A DNA stretch of 64,000 nucleotides from positions 35,925,345 to 35,989,344 of the forward strand of contig NC_058190.1 in NCBI RefSeq assembly GCF_907165205.1, written 5' to 3'. Source of the DNA: Coccinella septempunctata. Its lineage: Eukaryota > Arthropoda > Insecta > Coleoptera > Coccinellidae. The notes beneath the pieces are model-generated. The model was not told the DNA's origin and searched no databases. It was given only the letters and a program-made list of their open reading frames with translations. A program made the position numbers and the translations under genes. Within the stretch, counting starts at the first letter, position 1; the number at the start of each line of letters is the position of its first letter. This document shows positions 12,401 through 27,400 of this stretch, piece by piece.

Positions 12401-15400
12401 TAAGGTCAACATTTTAAACAAAACCACTACCTTTACCTTTTTGGCTAAATTTTTATACACTTAAAATAAAAACACATTTTATTGAGGAGCCGCAGCTTTG
12501 TATCATTATTTCGTATAAAATATCATACATTTTACAAATATATTTGGCAGCTTCCTTTCTCGATCACATTTTTTTAGTCAAGAATGGCCATAAGGAAGAG
12601 GTTCACTTCTGAATCAAAAATTACGTATGGCAATTCCTCTGCATCAATTTACACTAAGCAATTCTCAACTTTCTCACTAGTTAGAATTGCATATTTTGCT
12701 ACACCTTCCATTCTCAAATTCCAAGATAGTATTTTCTCCTGTCTTTCCAATCTTGATTCAGAAAAAGCCCACACTATTTTTTAATAAGGAATCACTCCTT
12801 GAATTTTTTCGCAACTATTCATAAATAATATTATAAGATTCGCGAACATAACCTCAAAACCCTTTTACAATTGTTGGGACTGAACAAGGATTCCGAGTAA
12901 GGCCAAGAGACTTGTTTAGTAATTGAGTCATTTGAATTCGTCAGTCGGGACTTGACACAGATCCCGAATCGGGACTCGGTCACAGCCAAAAATACAATCT
13001 GACAGTTTCAGCAACCCGAAACAATAAAAATTGACCATGTACGTCGCAAAAGTAATTTTTTTGAATAATCTGATTTCCTGAGCTTCAAATCGTTTTCACA
13101 GTGTTCATAAAATTTGAAGAGTCTAACATTTTCTACAAATTTCGTTCAGAGCAATTTTTTCCCATTTTCAAACGTTTTAGAGATACATGACGATAACTGC
13201 ATGTACATACATTGATTCTACAATGACCTTGCCTTTTCGCATTTATGGCTGAGCTCCTCGTCCTCATCACTCTCTAGACCGAAAACGGTTTATAGTATGT
13301 AAAATTGCTTCAGACGAAAGTTGTATAGAATTTTATATCCACAACTTTCATAATGAAAACAAAAACGATTAGCAGGGAGATTTAAAAAAAATGCATTGTT
13401 ATCATCTTCAAACTGTCAGATTGGGAAATCTTCCTTGATTAGTCAACACGTCTGAACACCGAGATCAACTATCTGTTAATCTCGACGATATTTTTTGCAT
13501 TTTCAAAGGACCGCTGTGACCTTGTGTCACGTCCGAATTGCGAGTCTCTTGAGAAATAGCTTTCTCTGGGTCCAATCGACATATTTTCTAAAAATCTGAC
13601 ACGTTCGAAGAAAACATTTTTTCACCATTTACTCTTCCGTACGTCCAGCCCCACTACGCACACTGTCAGATTACTATGAATTTATTATCACGTCTTCGAA
13701 AACCTGCAGACGCTTTCTACCACCTCTGAAAGTGTGTGCATCATAGAACCTTTTTTTTCTTTCTACCACACCGATTTAAAATTGTGGGCTCCTCAATTAT
13801 ATGCCTTGTAAGCATGGGGAGAAAAGATACGAGATTTTTTTTTGAGTTATTAGATCTATCAACATGGGATCATAACTTTCAGGTTCTTGTGCGTGAAATT
13901 ATTCCTCCGTAGTATACATGCTTGGAATTTGGAAAATAAAACGTGAAAGGTCTATATGAGTATATTCTCAGAAGGAAATTGAAGTCACGGTTAATTTCCT
14001 GGCGATGACATTTTCTTTCGATTTTTTATGAATTTATGTTTTCCTTCCATTTATTTTTCCGCGCCTTCTTTTCTTTCCCACCTGCTCACAAAAAGCGTTT
14101 CCAGAGCGGATTCCTGTATTCCATGTGTAATATTTATATTTTTTCCGGTGTTGAAAACTCAATACCTCAGCAGGTTTAATGAACTTGAAGAATCTGGCTG
14201 AGCAGAGTGACTTGGTTTTGTCTAATTGCATTTTACGTTCAGTCAGTGTGTAATATATTTTACCCGCGAATGAGGTGAACTTTCTTCGGAAAATGTTGAA
14301 CTTTGAGGTTTAACTGTGATTTAGACAATTAATTGATTTTTTTCCAGGACATAGATTCGATGTACCAGAATCTATCAATTTGGTGTTGGAACCAGGAATA
14401 TGGTGAGTTTCAGTTGATTATTATTCCTTTCTGTTTTCGATTATCGCTGTTTTTTTTTTGAAAATTTTTGTGTTGATTCCAGAATAGGTTATTTTGTGTA
14501 TCATTCCAACTTATTTTTTCTACTTGTTTTTTGCCTTCATTATGTTATTGACTTGATTCCAACAATTTTGAACGTACGAAACTTCTTTTTCAGTCAGTTA
14601 GACCTCATTGCGAAATTCTCACTTCCTTAGAATATCTGAAACAATTTCCAATGTTCTAATTGCAGTGGATTTTTGAGTGATCAGATTTTTAATTTGTTTT
14701 ATTGTTTCTACAAAATTTTGAAAACCATTATACATTTCAGGGTAATATATGTAGAATACTATTCCCTTTTGAATTTAAGCGTAGGCATAGATGCAGTTCT
14801 GGGTGTTTTCAAACCAAGTTCACGATGTAGGACATGAAATAATCTTGTATTTTGTTCTTATGATCTGTAGTTTTAGATGGAATAACTCGAAATATGTTTC
14901 ATTTCATGGGTCCCTACAACTTATTTCTGAGATAAGGATTACAATCTTGTAATTATAAAGTAAATTTACATGCACATATATACAAAACATGTTGGAAATT
15001 AGTTCCTCCACATGTATCTATGAAGGCTTCTTCTGGACGAAATATTTTTAAATTGTGCCACGTATGACAGTCTATCCTCAAAAATTGTGTTTCCTAGTTG
15101 TTTCAGATATCTGCCTTGAAGTAGAATAAGCTATAAGCTTGACATATAATTTCCATCTACGATTTTTGATTAAATTCTTCCACTGCATTCTAGATGAAAA
15201 AGTGATAGGATGTTACATTTGTAAATACGAAAATAGAAATAGAGGCACCTACTCAAAGAATCGAAAAATTAGTTTTCACTTATAACCTTGAAAAAAAAAG
15301 ATGTAAGCTTGAGGGATGCTATCCATTTTCACTAGCTCTTGCGGTTACAGAGATACCATTCAATCCCATCGAATTTTGCCCACCCTGTACTATTTTAACT

Positions 15401-18400
15401 TCATTACGTATTTCGATTTGCAGATCTTTCTCAAAATATTATTCATCGCGATTCGAAATGATTTGTCTAGAAGAAAAATATGGCCTTCAATATTTTCAGA
15501 AACATTTGAAAAAACTCATTCAATATATTATCCTTGAAAAGAGGTTGCGTAGAATAGCTTTAGGCTAAACTACGCCTCATAATTGTTTTTCATAGAGATA
15601 GAATAGAAAATAAAGGCCCTTTATTATATTATTATAAAATCTCACTCATTATTTTACAAATGGCTCATCAATGTTTGAAGGGAAAGTTTTTCGTAAAAAC
15701 TGAAATATACCGGACTTTTTGTGAATGAGATCATATTAAAAAATATCACACGTTTTCGCGACAATTCATTTGATTCAGCTAATAATATGTGTATCTATTA
15801 GGTGGCAGATTATTGTCACGTGATTCCTATTTATTTTCTATTTCTAGTGAATAAGGATTCACCTCAACGTGAAAGACCCTCTGTATGTAGGTATTTTATA
15901 GCTCACGGCGTATTGTAATACTCAATCGATTGGATCCTTATGTCTAATCGATTTCCATCGCCCACTGCTGAGAATTTATTTCGGAAATTTAGTAGCTACT
16001 GGTATTTTACTACTTTGCGGGGTAGGAACAATGAGCGGGCCAATATCTTGGTATTTTACGATATTGGAGCCCACCAGTCCCATTAAAATTTTCATGGTAT
16101 TCGAAGAGTAACGATAATTGATTAGAAGTTTGAAGATAAATCCAATTGCCGGTAATTTCATTCCGAATTTTATTATTTCGGTAATTTATTCTATAATATG
16201 AAGAGCGGAAGTACCACATTTTCAAATTTCCTGGTACAAAATTTGGTAGAGGTTTCTATCTAGTCATCATGTTTCCTGAATATATCATTGCTCACAAAAA
16301 AAAAATTAAACAGGAACAAATTTTATCAATCCCTCCATAAGGTGTTCCTGAATATACTGCTCCACTTAAGTTAAGGTTTGTTTAAGTGGGTTAGATTTTC
16401 GAAAAATAAAATTCTGTTATGGTCTCAAATTCAATTCTGGAGAAAAAAGGTCTCTCGAAATAAATAAAAACTTACAAGCAGTTCTGATCACTGTTCATTC
16501 CATTTCATCGTATAAGTGTTCCATAAAATGACTACCTTCCGCTAAAATACATGCATCAACTCTCTGCCTCATAGACCTTTGTATACTGCCTGTAAGTTTC
16601 TATTTATTCCGAGAAAAGTATCGACTGTATCGAAATTTTGCAAGAGAATTTTTTTCCCCAGAATTGAATGGGAAACCGTAAGAGAATTTTATTTTCCGAA
16701 AATCTATCCCACCAAAACAATTTTTGAAGGAAAACCATGAGGCGTTGTAATTTTCAACCCCTAATAATAAAGTTATGAGATCTAAAAAAATTGTGTGAGT
16801 TATATCCACTTAGTGCTTCATATTATGTATAGTTTTATGGCTCAGTGTTTTTTAGAACCCGTAAAAAAATTAAAAACTATCAACTCATCATCGCCTTCCA
16901 AGGGCTGTATCTTGGAAGGGAGGTTGATTTCGAAAAAAATTTATAGGAACTACCCCTGCCTATTTTCATCAACGAATCATCTCCCTAAGTCGTTCGCATT
17001 TGTTTACAGACATCCTGTAAAGTGAGTGAAAAGTAATTCAGAAAATTTATATTCGGTATTTACTAGTTTACAGGAAAATGCTTGAACAGGATGTCATCAA
17101 ATAAATCATGCAAATTTTCTTGTTAATTAAGGAGTTATGCACCCTCAACGAAGGATGGACTGAGCTCTTTTTTTGTATCAGAAATGGGTAGACCTGTTGT
17201 TGAAGGACCTTTTTATTATTTATGGGGATTAAGTTTTTGAACTGATTGAAAGCTCATTTTTTTCACATATTTCGGGTCATTTTATGGCAGAAACTTCATC
17301 ATGGTGTGAATTTACTACGTTATTGACGTTGTTTATCTTGCTATTCCACTATTGCATTCTTTGGAAGATGTACTTCGGTCACATCTTTAAATATATCCTA
17401 TATCCAGCATCCTATTGATTATATTGCAAAATTTACAACGCGATTAGTCAAATCGCCTCAGCTAATGAATGTTTATCCTTTATCGTTGACCCTTATATGT
17501 AAGTATGTTGCTTCTCCCCAATTCTCGTTGTCAGATAAGGACTCATAATCGATCATTCACCAAAGCACTATCAAATAGTGTTCATGTTTCGTAAATGTGC
17601 TACCAATATCTATTGCATTTTATTTTTTTCCACTTAAACGATGAGATGAAAAACTCAAGAATCTTCTCCAAAGAAGAAGCAGTAGTTATTTTTGATATAA
17701 AATCTTTCCAATTGAATAGGAATGAGGACTATAATTCAAATTATATTTTCAAGTTTTCCGTTTCCAAAAAATTTTTCTTTCTTGACCCTAAATATAAATA
17801 TAAAAACTGTTGATTCGAATTCAATGAAATTAACCCTTTCATTCCTATAATAAAAAAAGCGTTGACAAAAACCTTCCCAATGAATAAATCATCTTCTGCA
17901 AAAAAGGTCTATCCATTTCTGGTACAAAAAATTATGGTTGTCATTTAAAAGACACGCCTAATTTTTACCCCTTGTTCAGGGTGCGTGACAAATTCCACAA
18001 ACATACATTAAAAGTTGAGCAATTTGTAATAGAAATTGACCTCTTCCAGGTTCTTTCAACAAAACATTAAATACCGAGGATATGATTTTGTGCATTACTT
18101 TGCATTCACTCTGTATACAGGGTGTTCTGCCAACTAGGTTATTATTGATGCTACGAATTCGCTTAAATGGGAAAATTAGTAGCATTTCTGATGGCCTTCT
18201 CGATGCCGAAAACAAAAATCAAATTGACAGTCGCGTTCTCAGATTACTTCATAAAATGATATTTTTTAAATGAAACACCCTATATTTTATCATGCTTCGT
18301 GATAACATTCTCAATGACAAAGCTCATATCACCATCCTTCCTAAAGTTGAAAATGAGCGACTTATGTGGAAATTTTTATTTCATTCACTAATACAAAAAT

Positions 18401-21400
18401 TTTCTTTGTTTTGACGAATAAAACCTCCTGATTGTCCAAACACCCAAAATACTATTGTCATTCGAATAAGTACCAAAATTGGGTGTTTGGACAATCAGGA
18501 GGTTTTATTCGTCAAAACAAAGAAAATTTTTGTATTAGTGAATGAAATAAAAATTTCCACATAAGTCGCTTATTTTCAACTTTAGGAAGGAAGGTGATAT
18601 GAGCTTTGTTGTTATTACGAATCGAAATGCATGATGAAATTTAGGGTGTTCCATTTAAAAAAATATAATTTTATGAAATATTTTGGGAACACGACTGTAC
18701 ATTTTTTGTTTGTTTTCGGCATCGAGAAGGCCATTAAAAATGCTTATATTTTTTCCATTTAACCGAATTCTTAGCATCAATAATAACGGAGGAGGCAATG
18801 GTGCCGACTTAATTTGGAGCAGCCTGTATATTTTCCAAAACGTTGCAGCTGACTAATAAAATTTGAAATCCAGGGTGTTTAATTGAGAAGCCGTTAAAAT
18901 GCAGGAGGTAATTCCTTTTCTGAACACATAAAATTTCTTGAAGGAATGTCCACCCTTTTTGAGATATGGGTTCTGAAAAACGGAAAGTTGTCTCAAGTTT
19001 ACTTGATGAAATTGAAAGCAGAGTCGATATTTCTTTAAAATTCCTGGTATATGAATGGCCTTTCATTATTCTAAACTTGTTTATGAGATTTTCGAATCCG
19101 TTTTAGATCATGAGGAAGCTATGAAGATCATTATCTATGTGAAATATGAATCTATTTATCTCTAGTAGTAGACAAGCAACTTGAACTACAGATGAAGTAT
19201 ATTTTCCTCCTTTTTTCTAAAATCGACAAGTACCAAATTGTGAGAATTTGAGTGGGAGTAATTTTCTTTCGTTCCTACAGAACTTTCCATTTAGAACCGT
19301 TTCCTGCGAAGTGAAATAATCCCCAAGTTTCCAATATTAAATTGTAACTTTATTTTTTGTTTAGTAGTTTCGAGATAACAGAACCCAAAATATTAGGATC
19401 TATACGCAGCGACCTGTGCAAGATAGGCCTGATCTCAAGTAACCTTCTAAATCGAGTTATCTGTTTCGATTGTAAGACGAGTGTTTTGAACCAAAATCAT
19501 CGTTTCTTATCAACAGTCAATAAAGACCATACCAATAATGTCGATTCGAATGAAACCCCACTTTTAAAAATCGCCTTATCGATAGACATACGTCACGGCG
19601 ACTGTCCTTGTCTGTCCAATTATTTCGTATCGGTTGAAATGGGACGGACTTCGTTGAATTTTCTCCGTCTGCAAAGCCGATTCTGAAAATTTTCAAACCG
19701 TTCAGTTTGACGAAGATTGCTGTGAGCTGACGGTATTCGCGTGGAAACTCATCATTTTTCACGACTGTTCTCGCGTTATGCCGAATTGATATACCGAGTG
19801 ATCGATTCATCACGTAAAAAGGCTTTGACGGATCCTCTGACTTTTTTTTTTGGTGAGTAGGATTTCCACGATAGTGAAGTTATATAATTCGTCCTCACCG
19901 GGTACTTCAAGCTTTCTCAGTTGATTATCTTCATACGACGTTTTTTGAGCATAATATTTCTTCACGTCAAAAAGGATATACTTCACTATGCATTCACTGA
20001 ATTGTGAAACAAAATTCATAAATGTTTTTATGATTTAAAAAATTTATTCCACAGAATTTCTGGATAAAACCCCTAATATAACTTCAAAGCAAAACTGATT
20101 CCATTTCCCCCATTATTGGAAGGATTCGCAATAATTTCAACTTACTTATCTACTATGATAGAACCTAAACGTCAGATAAATCTCCATACAAATCCGGTAG
20201 TGTGTGTATATTACCAATGTCATTAGGTGGCAAAAAGAGGATGATGCATTTTTTTCCTTACGACTTCAAGTTTTTACCGTGTATTTTTTACATATGCCTG
20301 CAGCATCCCGAAGAAGGGAATGTCAGTTGAGATAAGATGATCTGATATCACCTTTAGGTGGTGCAACTGTGTACACAGTAGTGAAATACGAAGTTCAAGG
20401 ACTCCAATTGAAAACTTTCCCTTTTGAACATACAAGGTTGAGGAGTTATTTCGAGCACTCCTTTAATTTGGCTGATTAATATCTTGTTGTGGATGAACTT
20501 TAATGCCACTTTTTGGAGGAAACCATTTCGAAAGTTACGTTTTCTGTATGTAGTTGGTTGGGCACAGAGTTTATCTCTTAATTATTGTCGAATTTGGGTA
20601 TCGAAAAGTTTTTCGTCATTGAGTCCTGGAGCCAGAAATTCTGATGGACCCCACTTTTGGTTACTCTCTTTCTTTGCGATCAATATTCAAATTTTGATAT
20701 AGTCAAATTTCATTTTGGAATATTGAATATTTCTACCTAGGAATGAAATAGTTGGTGAAGAACCTAAGACCTGAAATAAATGTGAAATCCAAAATCTCGG
20801 GAAGTATCGTGAGGCTAGTATAATAATTCATTCAGATTCGATGATCTTGTATAATAATACCCATTAAAATAACATAAAATACTTGAAAAATGGCTTTTAT
20901 ATTTTTTGTTGTCAAAATGAGTGTTTTTTTTTCAGCATCCCCTTCTGTCTCAGTTTTCCTCAAAACACCCCGATATAGTGTTTTGGCGAAAAAATTATCT
21001 TGGTTTTGAAAATTCATCATTTTAGCAGTTTAGCATTTTTAGCGGTTTTCATTTGTAATGTGAATAAGCTTTGGTAAAGGGCATAAAAAAATTGTGATCG
21101 ATCATGAAATATTCATAACGTTTTGAAACGTAGGTTTTTTTCGGGGGCTACTGAGAATTCATTGACTACAAATTCGCATCTCTGCATTTTAAGCGATTGT
21201 GAATGTATTGAACTTACCGAACTTACAGTTAAATTAATTTTTTTCTGGCCAGAAAGTGATTTTACAATCACCCATATATTGAAACTGTTGGAGAGTAGGA
21301 CGAAGAACTTATATTTTAAATTACTTTGCCTTTTAGAAGGTTTTCTGCTGCACTGTTTCTAATCGGTCAATCATCATAAATATACAAGTTTTGTTTTATT

Positions 21401-24400
21401 AATTAAGCAATGTTTTTATCTCACTAAAATTTTAAGTCGATTTTCATCTTCAGTGAATAAGCCTAAGATATTACTAAGAATAATTCCGAAAATGGATTTG
21501 TGAACTAATGCTTGAAATTCTCATTCTGAAAATAAGTCGGAAATCTTTTTTTCAACCTATGAAATGAAGAATTCTTATTCGTTTAACTATAACAATTTAA
21601 CAGTAATATATTAATCATAACATATTCTGAACTTTATAAGTGATACAGGAATTCTTAAGCTCATCTCCAGTAAAAGAGGGAAGTACCCCAGTAAAAGAGG
21701 AAGACCGAATACCTTTTATGAAAAAAAATTTTTTAAACAAGAGTCATTTCACCCCACACATCTATTTGCTTATATCAACACTATAACCTATAATATTCCA
21801 AACCCCTTCTCTACAAAAACATGCAATATTTTTCTTCATCACAAAAAAGTTTTTTTTATTCGTTTTGAGAAATTCAACACTGAAAAATAATTTTTTTTAA
21901 TCAGCTTCAGTGGTGAGGTGAAATTATTATTATTATTAAGAGATAATATTCATTTTTGAAATTTTGCGAATATTTTTGGCAGGTACAAGTTACTGGTACA
22001 AGTGTCAATATTTGATTTAATTTCTTTCAGTTCTGGTTTACACGGAATAGCCCTTTGTTATATTGGCATGTATAAAGCCTTGTGTCAAATTAGCAGTTTT
22101 CATCTGTGAAGACATGTAAAAACTGCAAAGGCATTGAATAAATAATAAATTAATAATGAAGATCTCTCATTGAATATCCAGTAATTACAATATTTTTAAC
22201 ATTTACTGGTGGAGTGGTTCAGTTCGTGAGTATTTAACTAACACTTTCAAATTAATTGATAAAAAAAGAATTATTGATAGACCTATAAAAATACCAATAG
22301 GAAAACCACTAACAAAATTTAGAAGAGAAAACCAATGAAACAAGTAGGTATACCTGCAAGGTGAGTCTTTGACTCGTACAAATATTTTAACAGTGGATTC
22401 TTGAAGTCAAAAGAAACACTTTTTTCTTATAGCATTTTTTCCAATTTGGCCCTGATACAACAAAGATAGGTGTAGCTATTTTAAGTTTTCATAATGAGCT
22501 GTGCCACCCCTGGAAAAACAAAATTAACTTTAGAATAACTAGCTGAATCTGTGATGCTACACATCTATAGATCTTTTGAACAGAGTTGTATTCAGCCAAA
22601 GTACCCTATTTTTCGAATTGGACTTTCTAATTTTTGAACATAAGATTTCTCGAAAACGGTACATTATACGAGAAAATATGAAGAATACTTTGATTTTACA
22701 AAACGTTCAAATATTCATCAAACAGCGTTCAACTCAGTTTCAAGAGGTGGGTTCTTTGAATTTATGGTATTTTTATGGTACCTAAAGGTAAAAATGAGAA
22801 AACTTTCGAAGAACATTCATCAAATAAATGAAAAGCTATATTCCGAAATTCATTTCATTCGATGAAACCGTTTGTGAGATAGAACTGAAAATAAATTCTT
22901 CATGGTTTTTCAACGCCCTGTATCTTTCAAACCGAGCCGATTCGAATAAAATGGTAAGGGAAAAATGTGTTTTTTTTTAACTCGAGAATCTACTGTTAAA
23001 ATATCTGTAGAGTCAAAGACTGACCCTTTATAATGTTGCTTCGACTTATTGGAACAAACCGTTAACGTTCGTACCATTGCAGTCTATACATATCAACAGC
23101 CATTCTACAGTTCTGAGTGGTTGAAACATCGCCATTTGAGTTCAACCACAGCCTTCTAAAGTACGTCTCTATAGACGACTGGTGGTTTAACATGCATGGG
23201 TCACTAGCAATTTCCTCCTCACCAAACCCGAAATTCAACCAAGATCATATCACTCAACTCCATTATCTTACCATACATCGCTACAACAATTCACCAATTA
23301 GACGTCCCACGTTAGCAATCCTTTCCATCATCCTGTCAAAAATTTAATAGCCCTCCACGGTTCGGAACAACAAACCGAATGCCGCAACTATCGGCTCACG
23401 ATACAGGCCAAATACATAATATGTTAATTCTTCTGGTTAACGGTATCCCTACCATGTAATAACTGTAAGACGGCTTCACCCAGTACTATAAAAAAAAAAT
23501 TGGAGCCTCGGGCGAGCGATAAGTCTGAGAGCGGCTTTGAGCTGATGGAATTCGCTTGGTTTTTGCGGGAGGCCGTAGTTTATGTCTTGAGAAGAATCTT
23601 ATTTGTTTTTTTTTCGGATTGCGAAACTACGAAAAGCGAAGAAGGTCGAAAAACGACCTTCAGCAAAAACATTTGGGTTTTTGAGGGCCATTTTTGTCCT
23701 ACTTGCTTATTCATGATAAAGTATTGAATAAAGGCAATTACCAATAGGTATATGAGAGTTGATTTGAGCCATTATGAGTTGAAAATTTCAGTCAGTGGGT
23801 ATAGGCAGACGTTATTCATTGTCATGACTGCCCTATAGCTGTAAGTATCCAACCCCCTGTAGTGGGGGTTAATACTCAATTGCTCAATGGCTATAGTTAT
23901 TTGACTACCTACACAGTCATGGTGTGGAATCATGAATATTCATAACCCCAAAAATATTCCAACTTTTCTGTTGTATTTTGTTGTTTCTGTTTTATACATT
24001 TCAAATTACTTATTTTTCTTCATTCTTAAAAAAATCAGTGTTTGTATCATACATTCAAATAATAATTATGCATTTGCATTCTCGTAAAAAAAAGTCTAAT
24101 TCATTGATTTTATTGTCATCACTGTGTCACAAAAATTTCAGAGGGTAGACAACGTAATTATCGATTTGATAAAAATAGGAGACAGAAGGCTGCGTTTATC
24201 ATAGAAGGTTAACCTGCCAAGAAATTCAAGAAAAATTTTACAGAAAGTTTCATGATCTGGGAAGCTTTATAAACCGCGAAGACAGAAACAAAATATCAAA
24301 AAATGGATTACTCAACCACACGATACAAAATAAATATATTGCATAAAATTTTAATTTCCTGTGACGTCTAGGAAGGATGAAAATGATAACAGCGAGGGAA

Positions 24401-27400
24401 TTACACCCCATTCAAATCTAAATGACATTTTTCTTCTGCAACAGACCTGCTATTGATATGTGGTTATCAAGGATATTTAATGAAAAATGAAGTTCATTGG
24501 GCAAAGTTAACCATCCTACATTTGGAAACGATAAGATAATAATTTTCTCCTTCTTCGAAATTTTCATCAAATTCAAGAACTTTCCACCAAAAATAATCAC
24601 ATAAAAATGAACAGTAAATCCAGCAGAGAAAATCTTCGAAATTGAAATTCTCCATTCTCTTCTTGTATGTATATAGTATACCTATTAATTTTTCTTCCAT
24701 CAGTGAAAATTTGCACATTCTCTAAACATCAACTAGTTACATTATTAAATTCCATCCCTGTACTGTGTAAAGGGAAAAAAAAAGTAAGTTCCCTTCAACC
24801 CCATCTGAGAAGTCACGTGGTATAATTCCCTCACCTCCTTCATTTTGAAGCTTTCCTAGTTTCACCTTTGGTAGCACTAAAAGACGCTTTAAAACCTAAT
24901 GTAGCTACTTCAAATTTGATTATGAAACTAACTTTCATACCTGTTATTTATTTTTTTAAAGAATAAACCAAAAGGTGTGATGGGTGAAATTTGACATTTG
25001 AACTGATACAACTATTATAAAAATTGGAGGAATATTGTTGGTTGAACACATGAATATATCAATGTGTATATCTCGGAATCCGAGAGTAGTAGGGAATTGT
25101 AATTTTGGGGTTATAAAGTGAAGCAATTGGTGAAGCGGTTTTTGAAATTTTGTTACTTGATGAGCTTCTTGTTGTCAGTCACGTGACCTCCGGATTCAAA
25201 ATTATTAATGGTACATTTCGGCATATCCATTTTTCTTCAGATTAGACGATTTCAACAAACTATCACACTTATGGTCTGAAATGATTAATGTAAGAACTTC
25301 AATATTCTTCGTTTCACTACGAATAGGACGAACGTCTGAAACTGAAAATTATTATGATAATATTTCATATTTCATAAGAAAACGTAATAAAAAAATTTTA
25401 AATATTAAAGAAGATATTTAAATTGTCGTTTGTATCCGTGAATGCATTCTTCAAATGTTGTCAAAAATTTCTAGTAGGTACACATTTCCTGTGTTACAGC
25501 TCTACAAGTATCCTCTTACCTCGGCTACGTTTGTCATAATCGTCGTGGAACAAAGGATATTGAAGTAGGTACATACCTGTAGTTCAAAAATTTTTCCTTT
25601 TCCAGTTCATTTCTACTTCTCAATCACTCGATAGGGCGATTTGTTGTGTTTGAACACATAATTAAAAATAGTATGAGGGTGGAAATTTCTACACTATACA
25701 CACCTAGATATTCTTGCAAGTCATAATCTGACAAAGATGACTTACAGCATCTGTGGATCGAAATAGAATAAGACTACCCTCAGAGTTTTCCGAAAAAAGT
25801 ACCTCTTTTGTAAATACTCCACTTGAATATAATTTCATAGCCATCATCGTGTACACTCGAAAATAAAACCTTAATTTTAGATAACAGAGTTTAATCACTT
25901 GGCACTTCAATAAAATATCCAAATGAAAAATGGATTTCCAGAGAATGTCACTCAAGTTTGCATCTCACGATGTGAATCTCCATTGGATGAAAAAATCATT
26001 AAATATTAATATGTCAAATCATGGTTACACTGATTCCCTAAATTAGACTCATTATGGCATTTCTTCATTTGCTTCGTGGAGTTATCTGCTTATTTATTGG
26101 TAATTTTTCAGTATCAAGGTAGAAATTAGGAAGTCGGTCTACAATTTATCGAAGAGAACGGAAAATAGTAGCAGGTGATCTTGGAATATAAAATAGAACG
26201 GGAAATCTTAGAAGATAATCCTGATAGTAAAGACGTCGGAGTACTTTTAGAGTGGGGAAACTGTATTTCCCAATATTTCTTGGACAAATCAGTTCTTCTT
26301 TCAAGATAGAGATCCTTCGAAGTAAAATAATCTCCCCTGTTCTGTTACTTCAGGTCAAATAGAGATGGTATGTGTCGAACAATATCTGGTACATTTTTTC
26401 TATTTGACGAATCTGAAGTTACAGGCCAATTATATATTTTTTAAATGGCAACCCTAACTTTTTTGCCAGGAATCTATCCATTTCTGGGTAAAAATTTAGA
26501 GGGGAAATTTGTAAAACTAGTCTCCACTTCTCGCAGAGGGTAAAATAAAAGTAATTCTGTGTAGGAAACGTTCCTTCGTTAGAATTCAGAAGTCATAATT
26601 ATAATTTACAGTTTTGACAAAAATAATTCAAGAGAACAGGATTTTCAATTCATTATCTGATGAAAGAATCTGATCTAGTGCATGCTCTCAAACAATTAAT
26701 ATTATTTCGATATTTTACCCTAGGCAACATTGTTTAAAAAAATGCTTCTAAAAAATATTATATAACTTCTATCACAGCAGCGATTTCATTAAATAAAAAT
26801 TTTCATAATATTTTTCTATAAACGAATGAGTTCAAAATGTAACTACCGTTAAAAGTTCGAATTAGGTTCTCAACTTACTCATTAATCATCACTTTTGGGA
26901 AAAGAATGGAAGGTTCATATTTTTTTCATTCAATAAAAGACTCTCACTATTAAAATTTCCTAGCGTTGGGAATAATTTTTATTTTTATTTCACATGGTTC
27001 CTCCCTCTAGAACAGAACTGACCTTTTCGAACGATATTTCACAGTAATTTTTCTACTTCTCTGCCCCTCTTGTATCCATACTGTATAAACTGGATAATTT
27101 CCTGAAAACATATCATCCATATCTTGCTACGAAAACTGATTTGTTCCCGTTAGCCGTTTAGTCATAGACGCAGCGGTAAATTAAATTGGAACTGGTTCAA
27201 AATAAAATTGAGCGATATGATTTAAAAATGAAGGTACACACCTAGAACTATTAACTTCAACTACGCGATCTCAAAGGCGCTATCACCAAGTACCTGTTCA
27301 ATGAATTGATCAATAGTTATGGTTTCCTGTTCCTGAATAAATATTGATTAGATGCAACTCTTATCTGATTATACCGTAAACAGAGTGAGGTTGTTAAATA

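Larger units (their letters stand above)
10690..14347 (+). other. fus intron (3.7 kb) holding a nested DNA element
   Basis: Mostly occupied by copy C (11780-13800). The remainder is AT-rich; a short (AT)n tract lies just outside at about 10405-10420. No exon seen. Confidence 0.6.

Noticed and set aside
19357..19813. Open frames on both strands in a slightly GC-richer intron segment
   Set aside because: No recognisable product; overlapping frames on both strands argue against coding. A conserved non-coding element is possible but cannot be judged here.
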